From assembly GCF_900162615.1 (NCBI RefSeq), contig NZ_FUFN01000010.1, forward strand, positions 1,890,519 through 1,954,518: a stretch of 64,000 nucleotides of DNA, given 5' to 3'. Below the pieces are notes generated by a model. The model ran no database searches. It was not told the origin of the DNA and was given only the letters and a program-made list of their open reading frames with translations. Shown one piece after another: positions 1-9,024 of the stretch. The DNA is from Virgibacillus proomii. Lineage in GTDB: Bacteria; Bacillota; Bacilli; Bacillales; Amphibacillaceae. The position numbers were made by a program, and so were the translations under genes. Numbering within the stretch: position 1 is the stretch's first letter; the number at the start of each line of letters is the position of its first letter.

Positions 1-9
1 GAAAAAAGG

Positions 10-60
10 GGAACATTTATTCGTTTTTTGCTTGGCAAATAAACGAAAAGCATGTATGAT
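10..60 (+). promoter_or_regulatory. recA promoter with LexA (SOS) box
   Basis: Sigma-A-like promoter TTGGCA (32-37), 17-bp spacer, TATGAT (55-60). Just upstream at 10-23, read on the minus strand, is CGAATAAATGTTCC, which fits the Bacillus LexA consensus CGAACRNRYGTTYC at 13 of 14 positions. From memory the B. subtilis recA box has the same GAAT deviation. A short inverted repeat (TCGTTT 21-26, AAACGA 41-46) spans the -35. Confidence 0.75.
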
Positions 61-90
61 GGAAATAGATTAATAAAGGAGGGCGACGTT

Positions 91-1140
91 TTGAGTGATA
101 AAAAACAAGCTTTAGATATGGCATTAAAACAAATAGAAAAGCAATTCGGCAAAGGTTCTATCATGAAATTGGGGGAACAGGCTGAACAAAAAGTAGCAAC
201 CATACCTAGCGGCTCCTTAGCGTTAGATGTTGCACTTGGAATTGGCGGGTACCCAAAAGGCCGAGTTGTTGAAATATACGGTCCAGAATCATCCGGTAAA
301 ACAACAGTAGCTTTGCATGCAATTGCTGAAGCACAACGCCAGGGGGGACAAGCGGCATTTATTGATGCAGAGCATGCGCTTGATCCTACATATGCTCGTG
401 CTTTAGGTGTGAATATTGAAGAGCTTCTGCTTTCTCAGCCTGATACTGGAGAACAAGCACTTGAAATTGCGGAAGCACTAGTTCGGAGTGGTGCGGTTGA
501 TATTATAGTTGTAGATTCGGTGGCTGCTCTTGTTCCGAAAGCGGAGATCGAAGGAGAAATGGGAGACTCCCATGTTGGTTTACAAGCTCGTTTAATGTCC
601 CAAGCATTACGTAAATTATCAGGTGCCATTAACAAGTCAAAATCTACAGCTATTTTCATTAACCAAATTCGGGAAAAAGTCGGTGTCATGTTCGGAAATC
701 CTGAAACAACTCCAGGTGGACGAGCTCTTAAGTTCTACTCTTCTGTAAGACTTGAAGTACGCCGCGCAGAAGCAATAAAGCAGGGCAACGATATGGTCGG
801 GAACAAAACAAGAATTAAAGTTGTCAAAAATAAAGTTGCTCCTCCGTTTAAACAAGCAGAGGTTGATATTATGTATGGAGAAGGCATCTCTAAAGAGGGA
901 GAAATCCTTGACATGGGATCGGACTTGGATATCGTTCAAAAAAGTGGTGCTTGGTATTCGTATAATGGAGAACGGCTTGGACAAGGACGGGAAAATGCAA
1001 AGCAGTTTTTAAAAGAAAACCAAGAGATAATGGCAGAAATTCATACAGCAATCAGAGAGCATCATCATTTAGATGACGAACCGAAAGAAAAAGAAGAAGA
1101 TACTGTTGAAGCGTTTAGTCAAGAAAGCTTAGATGTTTAA
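91..1140 (+). CDS. recA: Recombinase RecA
   Basis: DNA strand-exchange ATPase of homologous recombination and co-protease that triggers LexA self-cleavage in the SOS response. 349 residues, normal for the family. The N-terminus reads MSDKKQALDMALKQIEKQFG as in Bacillus RecA; Walker A is GPESSGKT near residue 65 and the C-terminal tail is acidic. I chose the TTG at 91 over the upstream in-frame ATG at 52, because AAGGAGG ends about 8 nt before TTG and the ATG overlaps the promoter -10. It is transcribed alone from an SOS promoter and followed by a terminator. Certain. Confidence 0.98.
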   Translation: MSDKKQALDMALKQIEKQFGKGSIMKLGEQAEQKVATIPSGSLALDVALGIGGYPKGRVVEIYGPESSGKTTVALHAIAEAQRQGGQAAFIDAEHALDPTYARALGVNIEELLLSQPDTGEQALEIAEALVRSGAVDIIVVDSVAALVPKAEIEGEMGDSHVGLQARLMSQALRKLSGAINKSKSTAIFINQIREKVGVMFGNPETTPGGRALKFYSSVRLEVRRAEAIKQGNDMVGNKTRIKVVKNKVAPPFKQAEVDIMYGEGISKEGEILDMGSDLDIVQKSGAWYSYNGERLGQGRENAKQFLKENQEIMAEIHTAIREHHHLDDEPKEKEEDTVEAFSQESLDV

Positions 1141-1144
1141 AATG

Positions 1145-1177
1145 AAATCTCTTGCTATTCTAGCAGGGGATTTTTTG
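1145..1177 (+). terminator. recA terminator
   Basis: 13-bp stem AAATCTCTTGCTA / TAGCAGGGGATTT with two G-U pairs and a 3-nt loop, running into TTTTTT. Confidence 0.85.
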
Positions 1178-1227
1178 TTCTTGTCTAAAAAATTATATTC
1201 GTTTCTACCTTGTGGATCACTTTTAGC

Positions 1228-1385
1228 ATATCGTCTAGCTTAAGCACTTGCGTGACTAGCAAACTTCGATCTCCTTTCTAGGTAAGTTAACATCAGCTCG
1301 AATCTAAAGGAAGGCCGACGAAAAGCGGGCTTGCCTCAGGTGTCGGGCATACTCCTGTTGCAGGGATATGTTTCTTTTGTCCTGC
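1228..1385 (+). repeat. Dispersed intergenic repeat, family A, copy 1
   Basis: Starts CGTCTAGCTT, then GACTAGCAAACTTCGATC, CAGCTCGAATCTAAAGGAAG, then a hairpin GGCCGAC...GTCGGGC and a second short hairpin (TCCTGTTGCAGGGA). Related copies in the same orientation lie at about 8698-8850, 25650-25780 and, partly, 42778-42870. No coding potential is convincing. The rest of the recA-rny gap (1386-1536) shows nothing recognisable. Confidence 0.75.
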
Positions 1386-1536
1386 ATTTAAAGATTCATC
1401 CGTTTTATGCTTTATTGTCACCCCCAAAAAATTAATCAACTTTCTCAATACAAAAAAAGTAGCCTGTTTTCTTTGTATTTTGTTGGTAAATTGTACCATT
1501 TATCATGTAAATCAGTAATTAAGTTGTGACGTTTCC

Positions 1537-1601
1537 TTGACATTCTTATCAGACACAATTAAAATTAAATTTGTATAAATTTATCATTTTCATGATATAA
1601 T
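1537..1601 (+). promoter_or_regulatory. rny promoters
   Basis: TTGACA (1537-1542), 17-bp spacer, TAAAAT (1560-1565) is a good sigma-A promoter. A second candidate is the extended -10 TGATATAAT (1593-1601). Both point at rny. Confidence 0.65.
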
Positions 1602-1681
1602 TTATGTTTATTCAACGCATTAAAAATTTTACATGCCGACAATAATTGATGTACAACTTTATAGCAAGAGGAGGTGAAATC

Positions 1682-3244
1682 ATGGACAGTCTTATGCTCA
1701 TCTCCATTTTGCTTGTAATCCTAATCGTCGGTATTGTTGTTGGTTATCTGATTCGTAGGTCTATTGCTGAAGCAAAAATTTCTAGTGCAGAAACATTAGC
1801 AAAACAAATTGTTGATGAGGCACGTCGGAATGCTGAAGCTTCAAAGAAAGAGGCACTTCTTGAAGCAAAGGATGAAATTCATAAACTTCGACAGCAAACA
1901 GAGGACGAGCTTCGTGAACGACGTGGTGAGGTTCAGAAGCAAGAGAATCGTCTGATGCAAAAAGAAGAAAATTTAGACAGAAAAAGTGAATCATTAGATA
2001 AGCGAGAGCTTATGTTGGAACAAAGAGAACAGTCTTTAACAGACAAACAACAACAAATTGAAGAAATGGAAAGCAAAGTGGAAGCTATTTTACAAGAGCA
2101 GCAAACGGAGCTTGAACGCATTTCAGGATATACAATAGACCAAGCTAAGCAAATTATTTTGGAACGAGTGGAAAAAGAGGTTGCACATGATGCTGCTTTA
2201 ATCATTAAAGAGGCTGAAAATCGTGCAAAAGAAGAAGCTGATAAAAAGGCGAAGAACATTCTATCTTTAGCATTACAGCGTTGTGCTGCTGACCACGTTG
2301 CTGAAACAACAGTGTCTGTTGTAAACCTTCCAAATGACGAAATGAAGGGACGTATCATTGGTCGGGAAGGTCGTAATATTAGAACACTTGAAACCTTAAC
2401 AGGAATTGACTTAATTATTGATGATACACCGGAAGCAGTTATATTATCTGGGTTTGACCCAATTCGTAGAGAGGTAGCTCGTCTAGCATTAGAAAAGTTG
2501 GTTCAGGATGGACGGATTCACCCTGCGCGAATCGAAGAAATGGTAGATAAAGCTAGACGTGATGTTGATGATTATATACGTGAGATTGGAGAAGAGACAA
2601 CATTTGAAGTGGGTGTGCACGGATTACACCCAGATTTAATCAAAATTTTAGGTCGGTTAAAATATCGTACAAGCTATGGACAGAATGTTTTAAAACACTC
2701 AACTGAAGTAGCTTACTTAGCTGGTTTACTTGCTGCTGAACTTGGTGAAGATGAAATGCTTGCAAGAAGAGCTGGACTGCTTCATGATATCGGAAAAGCA
2801 GTTGATCATGAAGTAGAAGGTAGTCATGTAGAGATTGGTAAAGAGCTCGCAATAAAGTACAAAGAGCATGAAGTTGTTATAAATTCTATTGCTTCACACC
2901 ATGGCGATGAAGAACCTACTTCGATTATCTCTGTACTTGTAGCAGCTGCAGATGCCCTATCTGCAGCAAGACCTGGAGCAAGAAGTGAGACATTGGAGAA
3001 TTATATTAAACGATTAGAAAAATTAGAAGAGATCTCTGAATCGTTCGTTGGTGTAGAAAAGTCTTTTGCTATTCAAGCTGGAAGGGAAATTCGAATTATG
3101 GTAAAACCAGATGAAATTGATGATGTGGAATCGGTAAGAATTGCACGAGATATTCGCAAACGAATTGAAAGCGAGCTGGACTATCCAGGTCATATAAAAG
3201 TGACTGTAATTCGAGAAACACGTGCTGTCGAATATGCAAAATAA
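1682..3244 (+). CDS. rny: Ribonuclease Y
   Basis: Membrane-anchored endoribonuclease that initiates mRNA decay in Firmicutes; its activity is modulated by the YlbF-YmcA-YaaT complex, and ymcA lies downstream. 520 residues, as in B. subtilis. Visible order: N-terminal transmembrane segment (residues 1-25), long charged coiled coil (about 30-200), KH domain with GRIIGREGRNIRTLE (about 220), then an HD domain with HDIGKA near residue 365. The ATG at 1682 is preceded by AGAGGAGGTG; an upstream in-frame ATG at 1646 lacks a good site. Own promoter and terminator. Confidence 0.97.
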   Translation: MDSLMLISILLVILIVGIVVGYLIRRSIAEAKISSAETLAKQIVDEARRNAEASKKEALLEAKDEIHKLRQQTEDELRERRGEVQKQENRLMQKEENLDRKSESLDKRELMLEQREQSLTDKQQQIEEMESKVEAILQEQQTELERISGYTIDQAKQIILERVEKEVAHDAALIIKEAENRAKEEADKKAKNILSLALQRCAADHVAETTVSVVNLPNDEMKGRIIGREGRNIRTLETLTGIDLIIDDTPEAVILSGFDPIRREVARLALEKLVQDGRIHPARIEEMVDKARRDVDDYIREIGEETTFEVGVHGLHPDLIKILGRLKYRTSYGQNVLKHSTEVAYLAGLLAAELGEDEMLARRAGLLHDIGKAVDHEVEGSHVEIGKELAIKYKEHEVVINSIASHHGDEEPTSIISVLVAAADALSAARPGARSETLENYIKRLEKLEEISESFVGVEKSFAIQAGREIRIMVKPDEIDDVESVRIARDIRKRIESELDYPGHIKVTVIRETRAVEYAK

Positions 3245-3273
3245 AAAGTGGTCCGTTGACCGCTTTTTATTTT
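3243..3273 (+). terminator. rny terminator
   Basis: 11-bp stem AAAAAGTGGTC / GACCGCTTTTT, 4-nt loop, followed by ATTTT; overlaps the rny stop codon. Confidence 0.85.
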
Positions 3274-3480
3274 GCTTTAAAAAAGGGGCTCTATACTGAA
3301 TGTGGCGGTTTCTATTATTCCGACAAGGTTTATAATAAACCAAAAAACACACGCCTTTCCCTCTTTTTTGTTAGCCTTAAGTTGTGGAAGAAAAGTAAAA
3401 AAGAGGGAAAACGCACAATCATAGAGTAGGGATTAATGTTAAACATGTAGAGGTATGGAATATAGAAAAGGTTTCAATCA

Positions 3481-3690
3481 TGGTTGATAGAACTTCATAT
3501 CAAAGTTAAAAAACAAAATTGCTCATTCTGTAAGAAACGAACCAAGCAGATTCATAGCTAACGAACAGTCTATTTAGAGGCTAATCTTATCCAAAACAGC
3601 TGTAAAAATACTAAAAAAAGGTGGAATCGTGCTGCCAAAGTGAATGAGCCCACGGCTGATAGGTATATTCCACTACTACATTGGACAAAG
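3481..3690 (+). pseudogene. Remnant of an ISL3-family transposase (N-terminal part)
   Basis: Frame from 3481 reads ...QNCSFCKKRTKQIHS, stop, RT. The CxxC pair followed by T-K-x-I-H-x-[Y]-R is the zinc-finger and linker pattern of ISL3 transposases, with the expected Tyr codon turned into TAA (3559-3561). No downstream catalytic domain is left, and the rest of the gap up to ymdB (to 3938) shows no ORF or clear terminator. The family assignment rests on this short motif, so it is tentative. Confidence 0.5.
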
Positions 3691-3938
3691 AACTGTTGTT
3701 AAAGATGATAGATGTACATAGCAATTTGACCAGTGATATAGGAGTGTTGGCAAAATGAATTTTCATTAAAAATTATATACTATCGTTTACATAGCTAGAA
3801 GCAGCTATTAGCATTGTTAACTGGCTTTTTTTATAGAGCCATAACCGTAATGGAATTGAAAAAAATGGTTTTTATTTTTGACATTTATTGCTTGTTATGA
3901 AAAACTGAAGATATGAAGAAAGATAGGATGAGTATAAG

Positions 3939-4736
3939 ATGAAAATATTATTTATTGGCGATATTGTTGGATCTCCCGGTAGAAACATGCTTGAAATCTA
4001 TTTACCCAAGCTAAAAGAAAAGTATCGCCCAAACCTTACCATTGCTAATGGGGAAAATGCTGCAGCAGGGAAGGGAATCACAGAGAAAATTTACAAACAA
4101 CTGCTAGAGTGGGGTATACAGGTTATTACAATGGGAAATCATACATGGGATAAAAAAGAAATATATGATTTTTTTCCAGATGCTAAAAATATGATCCGTC
4201 CAGCAAATTTCCCAAATAATAATCCCGGTAAAGGAATTGTCTATATTAATATAAATGGAGTAGAAGTTGCAGTGGTTAATTTACAGGGGAGGACTTTCTT
4301 ACCTCCAAGTGATGACCCTTTTGTGAAAGCAGATACACTAATTGAAGAAGCGAAACAGCGAACCAACATTATCTTTGTCGATTTTCATGGAGAGGCTACA
4401 AGTGAAAAACAAGCATTTGGTTGGTATGTAGATGGCAGGGTAAGTGCTGTAGTCGGTACCCACACCCACACTCAAACCGCAGATGAACGGATTTTACCCA
4501 AAGGGACTGCATATATAACAGATGTAGGCATGACAGGTCCGTATGATGGTATTTTAGGCGTTGAAAGGGAAGCAGTAATTCAACGTTTCCTAACATCTAT
4601 GCCAGTTCGTTTTGAAGTCCCTAAAAAGGGAAGAACGCAATTGAATGGGTGTTTTGTAAATATTGATCCAAAGAGCGGAAAAGCAATTAAGATTGAACGA
4701 ATCTTAATTAATGAGGACCACCCATTTTTGGATTAA
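3939..4736 (+). CDS. ymdB: Metallophosphodiesterase YmdB
   Basis: Calcineurin-like metallophosphodiesterase acting on 2',3'-cyclic nucleotides; in B. subtilis it affects the switch between motility and biofilm and acts with RNase Y. 265 residues, full length. Metal-binding motifs are visible: GDIVGSPGR near the start, NGENAAAGKG, GNHTWD near residue 68, DFHGEATSEK and GTHTHTQTADE. The ATG follows a weak purine-rich stretch (AAGAAAGATAGGATG). It lies between rny and spoVS as in B. subtilis, here separated from rny by a 700-bp decayed region, so the usual rny-ymdB coupling seems to be lost. Confidence 0.95.
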   Translation: MKILFIGDIVGSPGRNMLEIYLPKLKEKYRPNLTIANGENAAAGKGITEKIYKQLLEWGIQVITMGNHTWDKKEIYDFFPDAKNMIRPANFPNNNPGKGIVYININGVEVAVVNLQGRTFLPPSDDPFVKADTLIEEAKQRTNIIFVDFHGEATSEKQAFGWYVDGRVSAVVGTHTHTQTADERILPKGTAYITDVGMTGPYDGILGVEREAVIQRFLTSMPVRFEVPKKGRTQLNGCFVNIDPKSGKAIKIERILINEDHPFLD

Positions 4737-4763
4737 AAATTTTTACCAACAGAAGTAGAATTG

Positions 4764-4791
4764 AAAGGCTTTACAGATTTATTAATTGAAT
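4764..4791 (+). promoter_or_regulatory. Candidate sigma-H promoter of spoVS
   Basis: AAAGGCTTT (4764-4772), 12-nt spacer, ATTGAAT (4785-4791) fits the sigma-H consensus RnAGGAwww-N11/12-RnnGAAT with one mismatch in the -35. spoVS belongs to the sigma-H regulon in B. subtilis. Confidence 0.5.
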
Positions 4792-4889
4792 GTTAAGAAT
4801 TATTAATGCATAATAAAGGTAATAAGCTATCATCTCCACGAATATAGTAACATTAGGACTATAATAGTTAAATGAAGGAGGTACTAGTA

Positions 4890-5150
4890 ATGGAAGTATT
4901 AAAAGTGTCAGCAAAATCAAATCCAAATTCAGTAGCAGGTGCACTTGCAAATGTGTTAAGAGAACGTGGCTCAGCAGAAATTCAAGCCATTGGCGCTGGT
5001 GCATTAAACCAGGCGGTGAAGGCAGTAGCAATTGCACGAGGATTTGTTGCACCTAGTGGCGTAGACCTCATTTGTATACCAGCTTTTACAGATATTTTAA
5101 TTGATGATGAAGAACGTACAGCGATTAAATTAATTGTAGAGCCTAGATAA
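4890..5150 (+). CDS. spoVS: Stage V sporulation protein S
   Basis: Small Alba-like protein, 86 residues as in B. subtilis, needed for progression of spore coat and cortex formation and linked to septation. The sequence starts MEVLKVSAKSNPNSVAGALA and ends IKLIVEPR, near invariant in the family. The ATG at 4890 has GAAGGAGGT 7-8 nt upstream; an ATG at 4872 lacks this. Likely transcribed alone from a sigma-H promoter and ended by a hairpin at 5173. Confidence 0.97.
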   Translation: MEVLKVSAKSNPNSVAGALANVLRERGSAEIQAIGAGALNQAVKAVAIARGFVAPSGVDLICIPAFTDILIDDEERTAIKLIVEPR

Positions 5151-5172
5151 GAATTAATTTCATTTAAAATAA

Positions 5173-5204
5173 AGTGTTGCGCCTATGCGTAGCACTATTT
5201 TTAT
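5173..5204 (+). terminator. spoVS terminator
   Basis: Stem AGTGTTGCGC / GCGTAGCACT (two wobble pairs) followed by ATTTTTATT. Confidence 0.75.
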
Positions 5205-5234
5205 TGTCTAGGAATTACAAAATTTGTATAACGT

Positions 5235-5375
5235 TTTAGCAACATTTAGCGCTAGCCCTCGGGTCATTTCCCTTCGAAAGCAACCTAACCGTAGTTCCAG
5301 CACTTGTCGAAGCTGACCAAGGCACTTGCGCTATTGTTTTGGAAACTTCGTAGTTTGTCGAGTCACTTCTCATAA
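5235..5375 (+). repeat. Dispersed intergenic repeat, family E, copy 1
   Basis: GCGCTAGCCCTCGGGTCATT ... GTTCCAGCACTTGTCGAAGC, then TGACCAAGGCACTTGCG. It resembles a repeat common between genes of many Bacillaceae (CTAGCCCCTCGGGTCA ... TGACCAAGGCGCTTGCG) and an inverted copy at 11775-11905. The rest of the spoVS-miaB gap (to 5730) holds only a small hairpin near 5545-5563. Confidence 0.6.
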
Positions 5376-5730
5376 ATAGTTTATAAAAGAGGCAAGCAGG
5401 ATGAAGTTATTCTTGTGAGTTTAAATAAATCCTATTAGACAACCACTTTAGTTTTTGTTGTTTAATTTGGATGAAGCCTTTATAATAAACTAATGGATAC
5501 TAAAGCTTGTTTATCCTATCCAGAGTTAAAAAACGTGATAGACCCCTAATTTTTTATAGTTAGGACCGGATGAGTCTTATTAGATGAAGAAAGATAAAAA
5601 TTTTAGCACAGAATCATTCGATGTTGCAGTGAGGTTTTTTAAAGTTTTACGAATACGTGCAACTAGGTGGTAAGTGCATTAAGGTTTGATGCCAGCCAAG
5701 TTTTCTTTAATTAAAGAAAGGAGTTTTCAA

Positions 5731-7311
5731 ATGAACGAACAACAACGTAAAGAGCAATCACAAATTAAGCAAGTCAATAATCCAACGGACGTAAAATCCG
5801 CAGTGGATAATATAAAACGGATCAAAAATACTTCTAGTGATGAAATGATTGCCAAATACTTTAAAACCACATTTGAACCGCCAAATATAAATAAAGCGCG
5901 AAAACGAGGCCGTGATGAGGTAAAGGTGCATTATGATTTTGCTATTCCAGAAGATATGCATAACATCGGTAAAGGCAAAAAGTTTCTAATTCGTACGTAT
6001 GGATGCCAAATGAATGAGCATGATACCGAAGTGATGGCAGGCATTCTAACAGAGATGGGATATGAATCAACTATAGAGACAGATGAAGCTGATATTATTC
6101 TACTCAATACATGTGCTATTCGTGAAAACGCTGAAAATAAAGTGTTTGGTGAAATCGGACATTTGAAGCCATTAAAGTTGGAAAAACCGGACCTTATTCT
6201 TGGCGTATGCGGATGTATGTCTCAACAAGAGTCAGTTGTTAACCGCATCTTAAAGAAACATCAACATGTCGATTTAATCTTTGGTACCCATAATATTCAT
6301 CGGTTACCGCAGCTGATTAAAGAAGCGATGTTTGGTAAAGAAAAAATCGTTGAAGTGTGGTCCAAAGAAGGCGATGTAATTGAGAACTTACCAAAGGTTC
6401 GCAAAGGAAAAATTAAAGCATGGGTAAATATTATGTATGGATGTGATAAATTCTGTACGTATTGCATTGTTCCTATGACACGTGGAAAAGAGAGAAGCCG
6501 TCTTCCAGAGGATATTATTCAAGAAGTTCGCCACCTGGCGGCACAAGGCTATAAAGAGATTACGTTATTAGGACAAAATGTAAATGCGTATGGAAAAGAC
6601 TTTACCAATCGGACATACGGTCTTGGCGATCTAATGGACGAACTCCGTAAAATTGATATTCCAAGAATTCGGTTTACCACTTCGCATCCGAGAGATTTTG
6701 ATGATCATTTAATAGAAGTGCTTGCTAAAGGTGGAAATTTACTTGACCATATCCATTTGCCAGTTCAATCCGGAAGTAATGAGATTTTAAAAAAGATGAA
6801 TCGCAAATATACAAGAGAATCCTACTTAGAACTGGTACGTAAAATCCGTAAGGCAATGCCAAATGCGACATTAACAACGGATATTATTGTCGGATTCCCA
6901 AATGAAACGGAAGAACAGTTTGAGGAAACGCTTAGCCTAGTAGAAGAGGTCGGGTTTGAAGCTGCATACACATTTATTTATTCACCACGTGAAGGGACAC
7001 CTGCAGCTAGGAAAAAAGATAATGTATCTGAAGAGGTAAAGAAACAACGTTTATATCGTTTAAATGAATTAGTAAATACGCAATCTGCTGCTTCAATGAA
7101 AAACTATCAGGATAAAGTAGTGAAGGTACTTGTTGAGGGAGAAAGTAAAAAAGATCCAAACATATTAGCTGGCTATACAGAAAGGAATAAGCTAGTTAAC
7201 TTTAAAGGACCAAAATCAGCAATTGGGCAAATTGTTGATGTCAAAATAACAGAGACAAAAACATGGTCCTTAAGTGGTGTTATGGTAGAAAATACAGTTG
7301 GGGTGGAATAA
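5731..7311 (+). CDS. miaB: tRNA-2-methylthio-N6-dimethylallyladenosine synthase MiaB
   Basis: Radical-SAM methylthiotransferase that converts i6A37 to ms2i6A37 in tRNA, working after MiaA, also encoded in this window. 526 residues. The N-terminal UPF0004 domain shows YGCQMNEHDTE and further Cys residues (CAIREN, GVCGCMSQ); the radical-SAM triad is CDKFCTYC; the C-terminal TRAM domain ends near VMVENTVGVE. Start ATG 5731 has AAAGGAG 8 nt upstream; an in-frame ATG at 5686 lies in poor context. ymcA starts one base after the stop. Confidence 0.97.
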   Translation: MNEQQRKEQSQIKQVNNPTDVKSAVDNIKRIKNTSSDEMIAKYFKTTFEPPNINKARKRGRDEVKVHYDFAIPEDMHNIGKGKKFLIRTYGCQMNEHDTEVMAGILTEMGYESTIETDEADIILLNTCAIRENAENKVFGEIGHLKPLKLEKPDLILGVCGCMSQQESVVNRILKKHQHVDLIFGTHNIHRLPQLIKEAMFGKEKIVEVWSKEGDVIENLPKVRKGKIKAWVNIMYGCDKFCTYCIVPMTRGKERSRLPEDIIQEVRHLAAQGYKEITLLGQNVNAYGKDFTNRTYGLGDLMDELRKIDIPRIRFTTSHPRDFDDHLIEVLAKGGNLLDHIHLPVQSGSNEILKKMNRKYTRESYLELVRKIRKAMPNATLTTDIIVGFPNETEEQFEETLSLVEEVGFEAAYTFIYSPREGTPAARKKDNVSEEVKKQRLYRLNELVNTQSAASMKNYQDKVVKVLVEGESKKDPNILAGYTERNKLVNFKGPKSAIGQIVDVKITETKTWSLSGVMVENTVGVE

Positions 7312-7312
7312 C

Positions 7313-7747
7313 ATGGCAGAATATACACGTAAGCAGGTGCTTGACGAAGCAAAAAAAATAGCGGTTATGCTTGCCAATACCGAAGAAATCGAGCGCTTTA
7401 AGCAAGTAGAAGCAAAAATTAATGAAAATAAAAAAGTACAGAGTTTAATTACTAAGATTAAAGCATTACAAAAACAAGCTGTAAACTTACAAGCTTACGG
7501 AAAAAAAGAAGCATTAAAAAAAGTAGAAGAACAACTCGATATTTTTCAAAAAGAAATTGACGCTATTCCAGTTGTTCAGGAATTTAAAGAGACACAAGTT
7601 CTCGTTAATGATGTATTGCAGTTAATCACTGGAACGATTGCAAGAGAAGTTACGAATCATATTATTGAATCAACAGGTGGAAACGTATTGACTGGTGAAA
7701 CTGGATCAAAACTAAGAAGTAAATCCGGATCCGGTTGCAGCCATTAA
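7313..7747 (+). CDS. ymcA: RicA/YmcA, Y-complex subunit
   Basis: Component of the YlbF-YmcA-YaaT complex, which carries Fe-S clusters, stimulates Spo0A activation and helps RNase Y mature operon transcripts. 144 residues, mostly alpha-helical with heptad-like charged stretches; the C-terminus GSGCSH keeps the conserved cysteine thought to be a cluster ligand. It begins one base after the miaB stop, inside the GGGGTGGAATAAC context, so it is translationally coupled. Followed by a strong terminator. Confidence 0.95.
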   Translation: MAEYTRKQVLDEAKKIAVMLANTEEIERFKQVEAKINENKKVQSLITKIKALQKQAVNLQAYGKKEALKKVEEQLDIFQKEIDAIPVVQEFKETQVLVNDVLQLITGTIAREVTNHIIESTGGNVLTGETGSKLRSKSGSGCSH

Positions 7748-7751
7748 TAAA

Positions 7752-7790
7752 AACGGGCAGGGAATCGCTTTAGTTCCTGTCCGTTATTTC
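7752..7790 (+). terminator. miaB-ymcA terminator
   Basis: 13-bp stem AACGGGCAGGGAA / TTCCTGTCCGTT with an 8-9 nt loop followed by ATTTC. The following 250 bp up to cotE show no ORF; a sporulation promoter is expected there but I could not place one with confidence. Confidence 0.8.
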
Positions 7791-8040
7791 ATGTTAAGAA
7801 TAGACGAAATTTCGTGTAATAGTTGATTTAGACGTCCGTTTTTTTGTATGAGGGCTACTAGGAATTTTTTTAGCTACGAGTTTTCTGTAATAATCAAAAA
7901 CGAAGCCTGTTATGGACATTATATATCACTCGCTTTAGCAACTTCACTATATTCCTTTTCCTCTTTTCCAAAATAGCTATGCACTTTAGGTATTTGTCTT
8001 GCATAAAATGACTATGAAAAAAGAGGAGGTAAAGGTAATC

Positions 8041-8604
8041 ATGACTTTTTTAGATAAAGAGTATCGAGAGATTATAACAAAAGCGGTATGTGGTAAAGGT
8101 CGTAAGTTTTCGCAGGCAACCCATTCCATCTCGCCATCACATAAACCTTCTAGCATTTTAGGATGCTGGGTAATTAACCATTTATACAATGCCAAGAAGA
8201 AATCCAAAGACACAGTAGAAATCGTTGGCAGCTATGATGTTAATATTTGGTATTCATACAACGATAATACAAAAACGGAGGCAATAACGGAAAGAGTAAC
8301 ATACAGTGAAAAGGTTCCGCTTTCTGTTAAAGATGAGAATTGCCTAAGTGATGACTTTGATGTCATTGCCAAAGTTATTCAGCAGCCTAATTGCTTGAAT
8401 TGTACAATTGAAAATAAAGGTCATAAGATTGCGGTAGAAATTGAACGGGAGTTTAGTGTACAGATTATTGGTGATACAAAAATAGCAGTCCGTGTTGATC
8501 CAAAGCGTGAGCATGTTGATGATGATGATGATGAAGTCTGGGATGTAGAACTAACAGATGATGAATTGGAAGATGTGAAACCGGATTTTGTTAATCAAGA
8601 CTGA
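8041..8604 (+). CDS. cotE: Spore coat morphogenetic protein CotE
   Basis: Directs assembly of the outer spore coat in the mother cell. 187 residues against about 181 in B. subtilis. Family hallmarks: N-terminal YREIITKAVCGKGRKFSQAT, central GSYDVNIWYSYNDNTKT, and an acidic C-terminal tail (DDDDDEVWDVELTDDELEDV) known to be needed for CotE interactions. Start ATG 8041 is 10 nt after AAGAGGAGGT; an in-frame codon at 7999 precedes that ribosome site and is rejected. A terminator starts at the stop codon. Confidence 0.95.
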   Translation: MTFLDKEYREIITKAVCGKGRKFSQATHSISPSHKPSSILGCWVINHLYNAKKKSKDTVEIVGSYDVNIWYSYNDNTKTEAITERVTYSEKVPLSVKDENCLSDDFDVIAKVIQQPNCLNCTIENKGHKIAVEIEREFSVQIIGDTKIAVRVDPKREHVDDDDDEVWDVELTDDELEDVKPDFVNQD

Positions 8605-8606
8605 TG

Positions 8607-8641
8607 AAATTACGAGGAATGTTGTTCCTCGTAATTTTTTC
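8607..8641 (+). terminator. cotE terminator
   Basis: Perfect 13-bp stem AAATTACGAGGAA / TTCCTCGTAATTT, 5-nt loop, followed by a T run. Confidence 0.92.
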
Positions 8642-8697
8642 ATTTGTTTATGAACGGAAAACCGTTTCTATATGGTGGATATCTTTTATGAAAACAG

Positions 8698-8850
8698 CTT
8701 CGTCGTTTAGCTTATACACTCAGCGACTAGCAAACTTCGATCTGCTTTCTATGATAAGTCAATATCAGCTCGAATCTAAAGGAAGGCCGACTAAAAGAGC
8801 CTTGCCGCGGGAGTCGGAATACTCCTATTTTAGAGATATGTTTTCTTTAT
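8698..8850 (+). repeat. Dispersed repeat, family A, copy 2 (interrupted at 8850)
   Basis: CGTTTAGCTTATACACTCAG, then GACTAGCAAACTTCGATC, CTCGAATCTAAAGGAAGG, then CCGACT...AGTCGG hairpin arms and ATATGTTTTCTTTAT. At 8850 the family B element below is inserted; the family A sequence resumes at 9025 with CTTGTCAGAAGTTCTACAG, matching copy 3 at 25741 onwards. Confidence 0.75.
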
Positions 8851-9024
8851 CTCGCATGTGAGGCCCGTACTTATCGCATTTGAAAAATCCGCCTATTATT
8901 TTGCAAAACTTTAAGAGGAAAAAGGCACCTAAATGCCCGATTGGTTCAAAGGCCTTTAGGTCATACCCTCGCGGTACTAATATTTCGTGTAAAAAGCGTT
9001 CCACGAAATGAAGTTTCTCTTTAT
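8851..9024 (+). mobile_element. Family B palindrome-associated element, copy B5
   Basis: 174 bp from CTCGCATG to CTCTTTAT, preceded by TTTAT (8846-8850). Shares AAATGCCCGATTGGTTCA, GGTCATACCC and the right-hand hairpin TATTTCGTG...CACGAAATG with the other copies. Its left part is diverged and the long left stem is broken. It sits inside family A copy 2, giving an occupied site whose empty version is at 25736-25745. Confidence 0.8.

Noticed and set aside
1293..1499. 68-codon minus-strand ORF after recA
   Set aside because: Lies in family A repeat; other copies do not keep the frame.
4811..4843. Second sigma-H-like promoter before spoVS (AAAGGTAAT ... GAAT)
   Set aside because: Spacing one base too long and -10 purine missing; the site at 4764-4791 fits better.
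8604..8861. 85-codon plus-strand ORF after cotE
   Set aside because: Starts inside the cotE terminator and runs through family A repeat; no ribosome site or similarity.
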